Assembly (NCBI RefSeq): GCF_900618535.1
Contig: NZ_UYJA01000003.1
Location: forward strand, 248,001-312,000
DNA from: Pseudomonas bubulae
Lineage (GTDB): Bacteria > Pseudomonadota > Gammaproteobacteria > Pseudomonadales > Pseudomonadaceae
Direction of reading: 5' to 3'
DNA: 64,000 bases
Part shown: piece by piece, positions 34,755-44,395 of the stretch
Layout: the number at the start of each line of letters is the position of its first letter
Numbering within the stretch: the first letter of the stretch is position 1
Translations under genes and position numbers: made by a program
The notes under the pieces: model-generated
What the model was told of the DNA's origin: nothing
Database searches by the model: none
Seen by the model: the letters and a program-made list of their open reading frames with translations, nothing else

Positions 34755-37700
34755 ATGGGTTTCAACCTGTCCGCATGGGCATTGCGTAATCGCCAGATCG
34801 TCCTGTTTCTGATGCTGTTGCTGGCAATCGTTGGCGGTCTTTCTTACACCAAATTAGGGCAAAGCGAAGACCCGCCGTTTACCTTCAAGGCGATGGTGAT
34901 CCGCACCCTTTGGCCGGGCGCCACGGCTGAAGAAGTCTCGCGTCAGGTCACCGAGCGAATCGAGAAGAAACTGATGGAAACCGGCGAGTACGAGCGCATT
35001 GTCTCGTTCTCGCGCCCGGGTGAATCGCAAGTGACCTTTATGGCCCGCGATTCGATGCATTCCGACCAGATCCCCGAGCTGTGGTATCAGGTACGCAAAA
35101 AGATCAGTGATATCCGCTACACCTTGCCACCGGATGTTCAGGGGCCGTTCTTCAACGATGAATTTGGCACGACCTTTGGCAATATCTACAGCCTGAGCGG
35201 CGAAGGTTACGACTACGCGGTACTCAAGGACTACGCTGACCGTATCCAGATCCAGCTACAGCGGGTCAAGGATGTGGGCAAGGTCGAGTTGCTGGGCCTG
35301 CAGGACGAAAAAATCTGGATCGAACTGTCCAACCTCAAGCTCGCGACCCTGGGTTTGCCGCTGGCTGCCGTGCAAAAAGCCCTTGAAGAGCAAAACGCAG
35401 TATCGACGGCGGGCTTCTTCGAAACCCCGACCGAGCGCGTGCAATTGCGTGTGAGCGGTAACTTCAAGACGGTCGAAGAGATCGAGCGCTTCCCCATTCG
35501 CGTAGGCGAGCGCACCTTGCGCATCAGCGACGTGGCGGATGTGCGTCGCGGTTTTAATGATCCTCCGGCACCGCGCATGCGCTTTATGGGCCAGGACGCG
35601 ATTGGCCTGGCCGTGGCGATGAAGGACGGTGGCGATATTCTGGTGCTGGGCAAGGCACTGGACACCGAGTTTGAGCGGATCCAAAAAAACCTTCCGGCGG
35701 GGATGCAACTGGGCAAAGTGTCAGACCAGCCTGCGGCGGTGAAAACCAGCGTTGGTGAGTTTGTGCAGGTGCTGGTCGAAGCACTGGTCATCGTTTTGCT
35801 GGTGAGTTTTTTCTCCCTGGGTGTGCGTACCGGCATGGTGGTGGCGCTGACCATTCCGCTGGTGCTGGCCATGACTTTTGCCGCCATGCATTACTTTGGC
35901 ATCGGCCTGCACAAGATCTCGCTGGGCGCGTTGGTGCTGGCGCTGGGCCTGCTGGTCGACGACGCGATCATCGCCGTGGAAATGATGGCGATCAAAATGG
36001 AGCAGGGCTACGACCGGCTCAAGGCCGCCAGCTTTGCCTGGACCAGCACCGCGTTCCCGATGCTCACCGGTACGCTGATAACGGCTGCGGGCTTTTTGCC
36101 GATTGCCATGGCGCAGTCGAGCACCGGCGAATACACCCGCTCGATTTTCCAGGTGGTGACCATTGCCCTGCTGGCGTCGTGGGTGGCTGCGGTGGTGTTT
36201 GTGCCGTATTTGGGCGCGCTGTTGTTACCGGACCTGGCGAAGATTCATGCGGCCAAACACGGCACAGGGGCTGGCGTGCCTGACCCCTATGCAACGCCAT
36301 TTTACCAGCGCGTACGTCGGTTGGTGGAGTGGTGCGTGACCCGGCGCAAAACCGTGATTGCCCTGACCGCGTTGGTGTTTATAGGCTCGGTGGTGCTGTT
36401 CAAGTTTGTTCCGCAGCAGTTCTTCCCGGCGTCCAGCCGACTGGAGCTGATGGTCGATATGAAGCTGGCCGAGGGTGCTTCGTTGAGCAACACCACCGAC
36501 CAGGTCAAGCAGCTCGAGGCACTGCTCAAGGATCACCCGGGCATCGAGAACTATGTGGCTTACGCAGGCACCGGTTCGCCCCGCTATTACCTGCCACTGG
36601 ATCAGCAACTGCCCGCGGCGAGCTTTGCCCAGTTTGTGGTGTTGGCCAAGACCATCGAGGACCGGGAAAGCCTGCGCACCTGGTTGATCGACACGCTCAA
36701 TGAACAGTTCCCGACGATACGCTCGCGGGTGACGCGTCTGGAAAACGGCCCGCCTGTGGGCTATCCGGTGCAGTTTCGGGTGACCGGCGAGCATATCGAA
36801 GAGGTACGGGCGCTGGCGCGCAAGGTCGCAGCCCAGGTGCGGGGCAACCCCCATGTGGTTAACGTGCACCTGGACTGGGAAGAGCCGAGCAAGGTGGTCA
36901 ACCTCAATATCGATCAGGACCGGGCGCGTGCCCTGGGGGTGAGTACGGCCAACCTGTCGCGCTTCTTGCAAAGTACCTTGCTGGGCTCGACGGTCAGCCA
37001 GTACCGCGAAGATAACGAGTTGATCGAAATTCTGCTGCGCGGCACAGCCCAGGAACGTACCGAACTGGCGCTGCTGCCGAGCCTGGCGGTGCCGACCGAT
37101 AATGGCCAGAGCGTTGCCCTGTCGCAGATTGCGACCCTGGAGTACGGCTTTGAAGAGGGCATTATCTGGCACCGCAATCGTCTGCCGACCGTGACGGTGC
37201 GGGCGGATATTTACGGCAAGGAGCAACCGGCGACCCTGGTGCAGCAGATTCTGCCGACCCTGGAAGGTGTGCGTGCCGAGCTGCCGGATGGCTATCTGCT
37301 GGAAGTGGGTGGCACGGTGGAAGACTCCACCCGCGGCCAGGACTCGGTGAAGGCCGGTGTACCTCTGTTTATCGTGGTAGTGCTGACGTTGCTGATGGTG
37401 CAGTTGCGCAGTTTCTCGCGCATGGTGATGGTATTCCTGACGGCGCCTTTGGGTTTGATCGGGGTGACATTGTTCCTGTTGTTGTTTGGCAAACCGTTCG
37501 GTTTTGTGGCGATGCTGGGCACCATTGCGTTGTCGGGGATGATCATGCGCAACTCGGTGATCCTGGTGGATCAGATCGAGCAGGACAAGGCGGCGGGGCT
37601 GGACCCGTGGCGGGCGGTGATTGAAGCGACGGTGCGGCGGTTCCGGCCGATTGTGCTGACCGCGCTGGCGGCGGTACTGGCGATGATTCCACTGTCACGC

Positions 37701-37820
37701 AGCGTGTTCTTCGGGCCGATGGCGGTGGCCATTATGGGCGGGTTGATCGTGGCGACTGTGCTGACGTTGCTGTTCTTGCCTGCGTTGTATGCGGCTTGGT
37801 TCAAGGTGAAGAAGGTCTAG
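34755..37820 (+). CDS. RND efflux pump permease (HAE-1/AcrB-like)
   Basis: This 1021-residue proton-driven pump has the first helix at about 10-30, a large periplasmic loop, and a helix bundle of about 330-550. The proton-relay aspartates are in GLLVDDAIIAVEMM near 400. A second periplasmic loop and the last bundle (about 840-1015) follow. ATG 34755 has AAGGAG eight bases upstream; an in-frame GTG at 34746 is less likely. There is a single adaptor gene, so it is not TriABC-like with two adaptors. Substrates cannot be inferred. Confidence 0.94.
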   Translation: MGFNLSAWALRNRQIVLFLMLLLAIVGGLSYTKLGQSEDPPFTFKAMVIRTLWPGATAEEVSRQVTERIEKKLMETGEYERIVSFSRPGESQVTFMARDSMHSDQIPELWYQVRKKISDIRYTLPPDVQGPFFNDEFGTTFGNIYSLSGEGYDYAVLKDYADRIQIQLQRVKDVGKVELLGLQDEKIWIELSNLKLATLGLPLAAVQKALEEQNAVSTAGFFETPTERVQLRVSGNFKTVEEIERFPIRVGERTLRISDVADVRRGFNDPPAPRMRFMGQDAIGLAVAMKDGGDILVLGKALDTEFERIQKNLPAGMQLGKVSDQPAAVKTSVGEFVQVLVEALVIVLLVSFFSLGVRTGMVVALTIPLVLAMTFAAMHYFGIGLHKISLGALVLALGLLVDDAIIAVEMMAIKMEQGYDRLKAASFAWTSTAFPMLTGTLITAAGFLPIAMAQSSTGEYTRSIFQVVTIALLASWVAAVVFVPYLGALLLPDLAKIHAAKHGTGAGVPDPYATPFYQRVRRLVEWCVTRRKTVIALTALVFIGSVVLFKFVPQQFFPASSRLELMVDMKLAEGASLSNTTDQVKQLEALLKDHPGIENYVAYAGTGSPRYYLPLDQQLPAASFAQFVVLAKTIEDRESLRTWLIDTLNEQFPTIRSRVTRLENGPPVGYPVQFRVTGEHIEEVRALARKVAAQVRGNPHVVNVHLDWEEPSKVVNLNIDQDRARALGVSTANLSRFLQSTLLGSTVSQYREDNELIEILLRGTAQERTELALLPSLAVPTDNGQSVALSQIATLEYGFEEGIIWHRNRLPTVTVRADIYGKEQPATLVQQILPTLEGVRAELPDGYLLEVGGTVEDSTRGQDSVKAGVPLFIVVVLTLLMVQLRSFSRMVMVFLTAPLGLIGVTLFLLLFGKPFGFVAMLGTIALSGMIMRNSVILVDQIEQDKAAGLDPWRAVIEATVRRFRPIVLTALAAVLAMIPLSRSVFFGPMAVAIMGGLIVATVLTLLFLPALYAAWFKVKKV

Positions 37821-37829
37821 GAGCCAAAG

Positions 37830-37972
37830 CCCCTCACCCTAACCCTCTCCCGGAGGGAGAGGGGACCGACCGCGTTGATGCGGGATTCAACTCAATGCTT
37901 TCAGACTGCCGAGATTCTTGAAAATCCCCTAATCGGCTCCCTCTCCCTCCGGGAGAGGGTTGGGGTGAGGGC
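37830..37972. repeat. CT-rich inverted repeat pair, right copy
   Basis: ccctctcccggagggagagg at the left and the inverted ctccctccgggagagggttg, extending into gggtgagggc, at the right flank a spacer of about 65 bases. This is the same family as 32803-32900, so the 4.9-kb regulator-efflux block lies between two copies. Confidence 0.85.
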
Positions 37973-37983
37973 GAGCCTGCGGA

Positions 37984-38382
37984 TTAGCGAATCTGATCCA
38001 CGCGCACACGGATCGGCTGCTGGGTCTTGGCCGTCAGGTCGACACTGTTGCGCTCGGTGTTGATAAACAGCAACTGGCCGTTCTCTTCAATCCGCGCGCT
38101 GATTGCGTAGGTGTGGCCGGGTTTGATTTGCGCCGGGTCATAGGTCAGGTGGAAAGGCAGTGGCACCTGGCCTTTTACCGGGCCGCTCTGTTTGGCCAGT
38201 GTTACTGCTGGCGCGTCGGCCAGAGACACATCCTGCAGGCTCACTTCCAGTGTAGCGGTAGGTGGCAGGGCGATACGTTGCAGGTAGAACACTTCACCGT
38301 CGAGGCACGCTTGCGGGGTCGAGGTCATGGAACTACAGGCTCCCAGCAGGGCGGTCAGGCTCAGTAAAAGTAACTTTTTCAT
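37984..38382 (-). CDS. YbaY-like lipoprotein
   Basis: The 132 residues carry a lipoprotein signal (LLGAC, Cys16) and a YbaY/YscW-family (PF09619) beta-sandwich: FYLQRIALPPTATLEVSLQD, LPFHLTYDPAQIKPGHTYAI and GQLLFINTERNSVDL. Family members are outer-membrane lipoproteins, some acting as pilotins for secretion channels; no secretion genes lie here, so the role is open. Confidence 0.85.
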   Translation of the reverse strand: MKKLLLLSLTALLGACSSMTSTPQACLDGEVFYLQRIALPPTATLEVSLQDVSLADAPAVTLAKQSGPVKGQVPLPFHLTYDPAQIKPGHTYAISARIEENGQLLFINTERNSVDLTAKTQQPIRVRVDQIR

Positions 38383-38506
38383 AGGGCAGACTCCGTTTCT
38401 TTTCCTGTGTAAGACATTTCACACTGGAGAATGGAAGGGATTCTAGCAATGAACTTGCCTTTGAAGCGGCAAACCTGTGCCTGACAACCGCTGCTGTTTC
38501 AGTGGG

Positions 38507-38683
38507 TTATTCAGTCAGAGGTTCATCCTGGGATTCGTCAGGGGGGTTGTTGTGGCTGGCGGGTTGGATGCCGTTGCCACCGTGGACGCTGCCATCGGGA
38601 TTCTGAACATGCCAGGGCGTGCCAGCATTACCCCTGGTTTCAGGAGAGGGGTGTTCGGAGGGGGTTTTGTTGTCTTGGGTCAT
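38507..38683 (-). CDS. Small hydrophilic protein, 58 residues
   Basis: The minus strand holds an open frame from ATG 38683 to TAA 38507 with an AGGAAG ribosome-binding sequence upstream. The product is acidic, rich in Pro, Asn, Gly and His, with no hydrophobic segment: it begins MTQDNKTPSE and includes GTPWHVQNPDGSVHGGNG and ends DEPLTE. It looks intrinsically disordered. A 16-base-pair hairpin stands just upstream (38712-38746). No family recognised; the plus-strand frame across it looks like a shadow. Confidence 0.6.
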   Translation of the reverse strand: MTQDNKTPSEHPSPETRGNAGTPWHVQNPDGSVHGGNGIQPASHNNPPDESQDEPLTE

Positions 38684-38711
38684 TTCCAGACTTCCTTATC
38701 GTTGGTTTGCT

Positions 38712-38746
38712 TTGGATGTGTGCCGAAATCTTCGGCACACATCCAA
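38712..38746. other. Perfect 16-bp hairpin between plsB and the small gene
   Basis: ttggatgtgtgccgaa and its exact complement flank the loop atc. No T-run follows on either strand, so it is not a classical terminator. It lies about 60 bases after the plsB stop and 29 bases before the ATG of the 58-residue gene. Confidence 0.8.
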
Positions 38747-38806
38747 GGCTAGTCGCGGATTGGAAGGCTGAAACCGGTTGAGACGTTTCAACTCAACTTT
38801 GCAGGA

Positions 38807-41305
38807 TTATCCCACGCTCTCGGAAATATCCGCGGCATCTTCACTGCGGTGCAATGCCACCTGGCGAATAGACAGGCGGATTTCCGCAGGCAACACGCGC
38901 TTGGCGGCCCCTTCAGCCAGTTCACCGAGCAGTTCGTGGTAGCTCAGCTTGCCATTGCTATCGCGGCGCAACACGTCCTCTTCAAGCAAGGTCTGGATAA
39001 AGTGCCGGAACAGGCTCTTGTCGAAGAATTCCGGGGCGTTGAGCCCATGCAGAATCGACAGGCGCTGGGCCATCATGGTGCACAGGTCTTCCAGTTCTTC
39101 GGCGCTCAGGGTGTTCTGGCCGCTGTTGAGCAGCAGGGATATGGCCATGTAAAAGCGCTGCAGGGTTTGCGCAATGCTTTTGGACAGCAGCGTCAGCAAT
39201 ACAAAGTGTCGCGAGCTTGGCGCAGGGCGCAGGTACACGTCTTTTTCGAACCGTAGCAACCCTTGCTCGACAAAGGCTTCAAGCCATTGATCGACCACTC
39301 CGTCGAGTTCTTGCTCGGACCAGCGGATAAACAGTTCCGATTGCAGGTACGGATACAGCGCATGGGTGTAGCGCAGGATCTGTTCGCGGCTCATGCGCGA
39401 AGTGCTCTGGAAGAAGCTGGCGAGCAATGATGGCAAGGCAAAGATATGCATCACGTTGTTGCGGTAATAAGTCATCAGTACCGCGTTCTGCTCATCCAGA
39501 TAGAGGATCTTGCCCAGCGCATCGCTTTGCTCGGCCAGCAGATTCATGTCTTTGACATGCTTGATCAGCGCCGGGCCATCGCCTTCGGGCAAGGTGGTGT
39601 ACGGCGAGTAAGGCACACGGCGCAGCAGGGCCAGATAGAGGTCCAGTACCCGGGCCATGGCTTGCTCATCCAGGGCCAGGCGGGTAGTGGACAGCAAGGC
39701 CAGTGCCACCAGGTTTACCGGGTTGATGGCCGCCGCTTCATTCAGATGCCGGGCAACCTTTTCTCCCAGGCGGTTGGTGGTCTGGCTCAGCCATTCAGGG
39801 CGGTAGGACGGTGCAAGCTCCTGCTGACGCCAGCCGGGCTGCTCCTGCTCAAGAAACTCGGCCAGCTTGATCGGCTCGCCGAAGTTGACTGCGACCTGAC
39901 CGAACTTCTGTTTTTTCAGCGCACCGATCACTTTGAAAATGTCAAAAATCGACTCTTTTTTCTTGCTGGCGCCGCGCAGCTCACCCAGGTAGGTACGGCC
40001 TTCAAGAACGCGTTCGTAACCGATGTATACGGGTACGAACACGATCGGCGTGCGTGATGAACGCAGGAAACTGCGCACGGTGATGGCCAGCATCCCGGTT
40101 TTCGGTTGCAGCATGCGTCCGGTGCGCGAGCGGCCACCTTCGACGAAGTACTCAACCGGGAAACCCTTGGTGAACAGGGTGTGCATGTATTCGTTGAACA
40201 CCGAGGTGTACAACGGGTTGCCCTTGAAGGTGCGGCGCATGAAAAATGCCCCGCCACGGCGTAGCAGCGGGCCCAGCACCGGCATGTTCAGGTTGATCCC
40301 GGCGGCAATGTGCGGCGGGGTCAGGCCGTTGCGAAACAGCAGATAGGACAGCAGCAGGTAGTCGATATGGCTGCGGTGGCACGGCACATAAATGATCTCA
40401 TGGCCCTGGGCGACCTTTTGCACGCTCTCGATCTGGTTGACCTTGACCCCATCGTAAATCTTGTTCCAGAACCAGCTCAGCAGTACTTCAAAAAAACGGA
40501 TCGCGGTGTAGGTGTAGTCCGAGGCGATTTCATTGGCGTAGCGCAGCGCAAGGGCACGGGCCTTGTCGGGCGAAATATTCTCGCGCTCGGCTTCATCGAG
40601 GATCGCCTGGCGCACGGAAGGCTCGTTGACCAGGCCCTTTACCAGCGTACGCCGGTGCGACAGGTCGGGGCCGATGGTCGAGATTTTCAGGTTGCGAAAG
40701 TGCACCCGTAAAATGCGCTGGGCCATGCGCACGGTGCGTTCGTGACCCTTGTTGAGGTCGACCAGCTCTCGCATATGGATAGGGGCCGAGAACTGCACGC
40801 GGGTTTTACGGCCCAGAATCAGGATGCGCAGCATGCGCCGCAAACGCCCGGTCACGGCCCAGCTGTCGGCGAACAGCAGTTTCCAGGGGCTGGACTCGCT
40901 GTCGGGGGACTGGCCCCAGAATACGCTGACCGGGATGATTTGCGCGTCTTCCCCCGGGTGCTGGCTCAAGCCGTCAACCAGTCGGGTCAATACCGGCGGT
41001 GCGCCACGCTTGTCCTGACGCCCCAGCCAGTCCGGCTCGGGGGTCAGGTAGAAGAAGGCAGCTGGCTCTATCATCTCGCCTACGGCAACTGGCAGCACCG
41101 GGCGCGGCAGGCCGGCTTTGGAGCACTCGGCGTCGACAACGGCCAGCTCGGTCAGCGAGGGCGATTGCAGTACATAGAACACCGGTCGGCTGCGATCCAG
41201 GTTCAGGGTCAGCGAAGACTGGTTGATGGTCTCCGAGCGCACCCACAGGTACAGCAAGCGACGCAGGGCGCCAAATACAAGGCGGCGGAATGGGGAGGGG
41301 GTCAT
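38807..41305 (-). CDS. plsB: Glycerol-3-phosphate 1-O-acyltransferase
   Basis: PlsB makes lysophosphatidic acid, the first step of phospholipid synthesis, at the inner membrane. The 832 residues match the family. Acyltransferase motif I is [13 protein letters not shown] near residue 310, then GAFFMRRTF near 355 and [12 protein letters not shown] near 393, then [13 protein letters not shown] near 423. It is monocistronic, and its start diverges from the cold-shock gene with about 240 bases between. Confidence 0.96.
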   Translation of the reverse strand: MTPSPFRRLVFGALRRLLYLWVRSETINQSSLTLNLDRSRPVFYVLQSPSLTELAVVDAECSKAGLPRPVLPVAVGEMIEPAAFFYLTPEPDWLGRQDKRGAPPVLTRLVDGLSQHPGEDAQIIPVSVFWGQSPDSESSPWKLLFADSWAVTGRLRRMLRILILGRKTRVQFSAPIHMRELVDLNKGHERTVRMAQRILRVHFRNLKISTIGPDLSHRRTLVKGLVNEPSVRQAILDEAERENISPDKARALALRYANEIASDYTYTAIRFFEVLLSWFWNKIYDGVKVNQIESVQKVAQGHEIIYVPCHRSHIDYLLLSYLLFRNGLTPPHIAAGINLNMPVLGPLLRRGGAFFMRRTFKGNPLYTSVFNEYMHTLFTKGFPVEYFVEGGRSRTGRMLQPKTGMLAITVRSFLRSSRTPIVFVPVYIGYERVLEGRTYLGELRGASKKKESIFDIFKVIGALKKQKFGQVAVNFGEPIKLAEFLEQEQPGWRQQELAPSYRPEWLSQTTNRLGEKVARHLNEAAAINPVNLVALALLSTTRLALDEQAMARVLDLYLALLRRVPYSPYTTLPEGDGPALIKHVKDMNLLAEQSDALGKILYLDEQNAVLMTYYRNNVMHIFALPSLLASFFQSTSRMSREQILRYTHALYPYLQSELFIRWSEQELDGVVDQWLEAFVEQGLLRFEKDVYLRPAPSSRHFVLLTLLSKSIAQTLQRFYMAISLLLNSGQNTLSAEELEDLCTMMAQRLSILHGLNAPEFFDKSLFRHFIQTLLEEDVLRRDSNGKLSYHELLGELAEGAAKRVLPAEIRLSIRQVALHRSEDAADISESVG

Positions 41306-41402
41306 ACGGCTTCTGCGTTAGTGAATTAAACGAGCGTTTACTCGGTCGGGTAGTTTGCAGTATCAGCGCAAAATCGGCAAAAAAGCGCTGAACTAATATT
41401 GA

Positions 41403-41430
41403 TTGAGTGTTTTTTTGCCTGACCTATACT
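41403..41430 (+). promoter_or_regulatory. Predicted promoter of the cold-shock gene
   Basis: TTGAGT (41403-41408) and TATACT (41425-41430) are spaced 16 bases apart. A start near 41437 leaves a leader of about 108 bases before the ATG, the long 5' leader typical of cold-shock genes. Confidence 0.5.
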
Positions 41431-41544
41431 CGGTGGTCTTTCGCGATACTGCGTCAGACAGAGTTTTGCAGAGTCAGGTTCAAACGATAGTTCTCAAAGG
41501 GCCAGTTAACGAGCCCGATCAATAATAAAAAGGGGGGAAGTTCC

Positions 41545-41754
41545 ATGACTGCACGTGTAACGGGCAATGTGAAGTGGTTTAACGACGCAAAGGGTTACGG
41601 CTTTATCCAGTGCGAAGACGGGGCTGATGTGTTTGTGCATTACCGTGCCATTCGCGGTGAAGGCCATCGCAGCCTGGCCGAAGGTCAGCAGGTCGAATAC
41701 ACCCAGGTCTCAGGCGCCAAGGGCCTGCAGGCCGAGGATGTAGTGGGGTTGTAA
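41545..41754 (+). CDS. Cold-shock domain protein
   Basis: This 69-residue single CSD binds single-stranded RNA or DNA and acts as an RNA chaperone. RNP1 is KGYGFIQ and RNP2 is VFVHYRAI, in the order [33 protein letters not shown]. The site gggggaag lies just before the ATG. It is the Pseudomonas CspA-like variant with Tyr in place of Phe in RNP2; whether it is cold-induced cannot be told. Confidence 0.93.
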   Translation: MTARVTGNVKWFNDAKGYGFIQCEDGADVFVHYRAIRGEGHRSLAEGQQVEYTQVSGAKGLQAEDVVGL

Positions 41755-41772
41755 GGCACTGCTTGCCCTCCC

Positions 41773-41859
41773 TGTGGGAGCGGGCTTGCTCGCGATTGCA
41801 TCAGCGCATGTGCACATAGACACCGCGTCGGTCGCATCGCAGGCAAGCCAGCTCCCACA
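41773..41859. repeat. REP inverted pair
   Basis: tgtgggagcgggcttgctcg and the diverged inverted copy gcaggcaagccagctcccac flank a spacer of about 40 bases, between convergent genes. Confidence 0.88.
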
Positions 41860-41881
41860 AGGGATCTATGGCCGGTCCGAA

Positions 41882-42259
41882 TCAGGAACCGGTTTTCCAG
41901 GTGATTTCTTCCTGACCGTCTTCGCTGATGCGGATCCAGCGGTCGGCGTCTGCCTCGCCTTGTTCTTCAACCCAGCTGCCCGGCGCGCAGCGCACTTCGA
42001 TGTGCAATGCCTCAAAAGCAGCCTTGGCGCAGGCGATGTCGTCTTCCCACGGCGTCTGGTCACTGTCCAGGTACAGGCTATTCCATTTGCCTACAGCTTT
42101 TGGCATCCAGGTTACGGGCACGTTGCCGGCCATGCACTTCCAGGTTTCGCCTTTCTTTTTCCATTCCGTGCACGGTCCCAGCACGTTTGCCAGCCAGGCT
42201 TCGACGTCTTTGTAAGTGACGGCTTCTTTCAGGTAAATCTCGATATCGGGTTGGCGCAT
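41882..42259 (-). CDS. Conserved hypothetical protein
   Basis: The 125 residues start at ATG 42259, preceded by GAGGACATCC (MRQPDIEIYLK). The protein is soluble, Trp-rich and acidic: VEAWLANVLGPCTEWKKKG, GKWNSLYLDSDQTPWEDD and the end RISEDGQEEITWKTGS. It looks like a pseudomonad-specific family. Function unknown. Confidence 0.75.
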   Translation of the reverse strand: MRQPDIEIYLKEAVTYKDVEAWLANVLGPCTEWKKKGETWKCMAGNVPVTWMPKAVGKWNSLYLDSDQTPWEDDIACAKAAFEALHIEVRCAPGSWVEEQGEADADRWIRISEDGQEEITWKTGS

Positions 42260-42339
42260 GGATGTCCTCACTGCGTGTCTGAAAAATCCATTCGCGGATT
42301 AGTCGGGCCAAGGGCATGTGCACCTGGCCGTAAAATGGG

Positions 42340-43149
42340 TTATTGAAGTACGAAGTAATCGTAGCGCATCGACACGGTCACCACTAAAGGCTCGGGGTGC
42401 TCGATGACCTCGGCGCGCCGCTCGGCACTGGCACGCCAGCCGTGAGGGGTCATGGCCAGCAGGTTGGCGCGATCCTGGGGTTCGCTCAGGCTGAGGGTGA
42501 ACTCCAGTGTTTCACTGTGCTGTAGCGACATGCCTTCGGGCACCAGGGCCAGATGCTTGTCGTCGGCGTAATCCCGGACTTCGTCGTACAGGCGTTCGCG
42601 CAATTCCATCAAGTGACCGCGGGTCGGGCCTACACGCATCAGGCCGCCACCGGGGGTGAGCAGGCGCTTGGCTTCGAGCCAGTCCAGCGGGCTGAACACA
42701 CTGGCCAGGAACTGGCAGCTGGCGTCAGCCAGTGGCACGCGGGCCATGCTGGCGATCAACCAGGTCAGTTGCGGGCTGCGTTTACAGGCACGCTTGACCG
42801 CTTCGCGGGAGATATCCAGCGCGTAGCCATCGGCGTTGGGCAGCGCGTCGGCGATTTGCGCGGTGTAGTAACCCTCGCCACAGCCGATGTCGAGCCAGCG
42901 CTGTGGCGCGCGTTCGGCGGCCAGTTCGGCCAGGCGTTTGGCCACAGGGGCGTAATGCCCGGCGTTTAGAAAGTCGCGGCGGGCTTCAACCATAGCCTGG
43001 TTGTCGCCTGGGTCACGGCTGTTCTTGTGTTGCACCGGCAGCAGGTTCAGGTAGCCCTGGCGGGCACGGTCAAAGCGATGGCCGGCAGGGCACACCACAC
43101 CATTGTCTGCCGCGTTGAGCGGCTCGGAGCAGATCGGGCAGGCGAGCAT
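42340..43149 (-). CDS. rlmA: RlmA-type 23S rRNA (guanine-N1) methyltransferase
   Basis: The 269 residues have an N-terminal zinc ribbon (CPICSEPL then VVCPAGHRFD), the RQGYLNLL segment, and a SAM domain with LDIGCGEGYYTAQI near residue 86, which together are characteristic of RlmA (m1G745). The start overlaps the dapE stop by one base, so the two are coupled. Confidence 0.9.
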   Translation of the reverse strand: MLACPICSEPLNAADNGVVCPAGHRFDRARQGYLNLLPVQHKNSRDPGDNQAMVEARRDFLNAGHYAPVAKRLAELAAERAPQRWLDIGCGEGYYTAQIADALPNADGYALDISREAVKRACKRSPQLTWLIASMARVPLADASCQFLASVFSPLDWLEAKRLLTPGGGLMRVGPTRGHLMELRERLYDEVRDYADDKHLALVPEGMSLQHSETLEFTLSLSEPQDRANLLAMTPHGWRASAERRAEVIEHPEPLVVTVSMRYDYFVLQ

Positions 43150-44300
43150 CAGGCGAGCAACTTGATCAGGGTCTGATAGTAGATTTCGGTCAACACGTCG
43201 AGATCGCTGGCCAGCACCCGTTCGTTGACCTGGTGAATGGTCGCGTTGACCGGCCCCAGCTCTACCACCTGGGTGCCCAGGGTCGCGATAAAGCGACCGT
43301 CGGATGTGCCACCGCTGGTGGAAGCCTTGGTTTCGCGACCGGTCACCTGCTTGATGCTCGACGACACGGCATCCAGCAGCGCCCCCGGCTCGGTCAGGAA
43401 CGGCAGGCCGGACAGCGCCCAGTCGATGTGCCAGTCCAGGCCGTGCTTGTCCAGGATGTCCGCGACGCGCTTTTGCAGGCCCTCAACGGTGGACTCGGTG
43501 GAGAAGCGGAAGTTGAACACTGCAACCAGATCACCCGGGATGACGTTGGTCGCGCCTGTGCCTGAGTTGAGGTTGGAAATCTGGAAGCTGGTTGGCGGGA
43601 AAAAGGCATTGCCGTTGTCCCAATGCTCGGCGGCCAGCTCGGTCAGCGCAGGCACGGCCAGATGAATCGGGTTCTTGGCCAGATGCGGGTAGGCCACATG
43701 GCCTTGAACGCCGCGAACGGTGAGCTTGGCCCCCAGAGAACCGCGACGGCCGTTCTTGACCACGTCACCGACCAGGGAAGTGCTCGACGGCTCGCCGACG
43801 ATGCACCAGTCCAGACGCTCGTTACGTGCGGCGAAACGTTCGATCACGGCCTTGGTGCCGTGATGGGCCGGGCCTTCTTCGTCACTGGTGATCAAAAATG
43901 CGACCTTGCCCTTGTGGTCCGGGTAGTCGCAGACAAAGCGTTCAGCGGCCACCAGCATGGCTGCCAGGCTGCCTTTCATGTCGGCCGCGCCACGGCCGCA
44001 GAGCATGCCGTGCTCATCGATCAGCGCGTCGAACGGGTCGTTCTGCCAGGCCTGTACCGGGCCGGTCGGTACCACGTCAGTGTGGCCGGCGAAGCACAGC
44101 ACCGGGCCTTCGTGTTTGCCGTGGGTGGCCCAGAAGTTGTCGACGTCTTCGATGCGCATCGGCTCAAGCATGAAGCCGGCATCGCCCAGGCGCTGCATCA
44201 TCAGCTTCTGGCAGTCAGCGTCGATCGGCGTCACGGAAGGGCGACGGATCAGATCGCAGGCGAGTTGCAGGGTCGGCGAAAGGTCGGCGTGGGCCGTCAT
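43149..44300 (-). CDS. dapE: Succinyl-diaminopimelate desuccinylase
   Basis: DapE removes succinate from N-succinyl-LL-DAP in lysine and peptidoglycan precursor synthesis. It is an M20 di-zinc hydrolase of 383 residues: [12 protein letters not shown] near 65 (zinc His and Asp), [13 protein letters not shown] near 98, [11 protein letters not shown] near 132 (catalytic Glu) and [11 protein letters not shown] near 343. ATG 44300 ([10 protein letters not shown]) fits the family; the in-frame start at 44333 does not. dapD and dapC lie 6-10 kb to the right. Confidence 0.96.
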   Translation of the reverse strand: MTAHADLSPTLQLACDLIRRPSVTPIDADCQKLMMQRLGDAGFMLEPMRIEDVDNFWATHGKHEGPVLCFAGHTDVVPTGPVQAWQNDPFDALIDEHGMLCGRGAADMKGSLAAMLVAAERFVCDYPDHKGKVAFLITSDEEGPAHHGTKAVIERFAARNERLDWCIVGEPSSTSLVGDVVKNGRRGSLGAKLTVRGVQGHVAYPHLAKNPIHLAVPALTELAAEHWDNGNAFFPPTSFQISNLNSGTGATNVIPGDLVAVFNFRFSTESTVEGLQKRVADILDKHGLDWHIDWALSGLPFLTEPGALLDAVSSSIKQVTGRETKASTSGGTSDGRFIATLGTQVVELGPVNATIHQVNERVLASDLDVLTEIYYQTLIKLLA

Positions 44301-44395
44301 GGTAGGGACTCCGAAGCGGGACACAAGGCACAAAAGGGCGGTTATCTTAAAGCAAAACGGCGGCCAGAGGCCGCCGTTTAGTGGTTGCAGTCGAT

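Noticed and set aside
38477..38752. Plus-strand reading frame of 91 codons
   Set aside because: It has an unlikely composition and no ribosome site, and the minus strand here carries a better small gene with a ribosome site and natural-looking composition.
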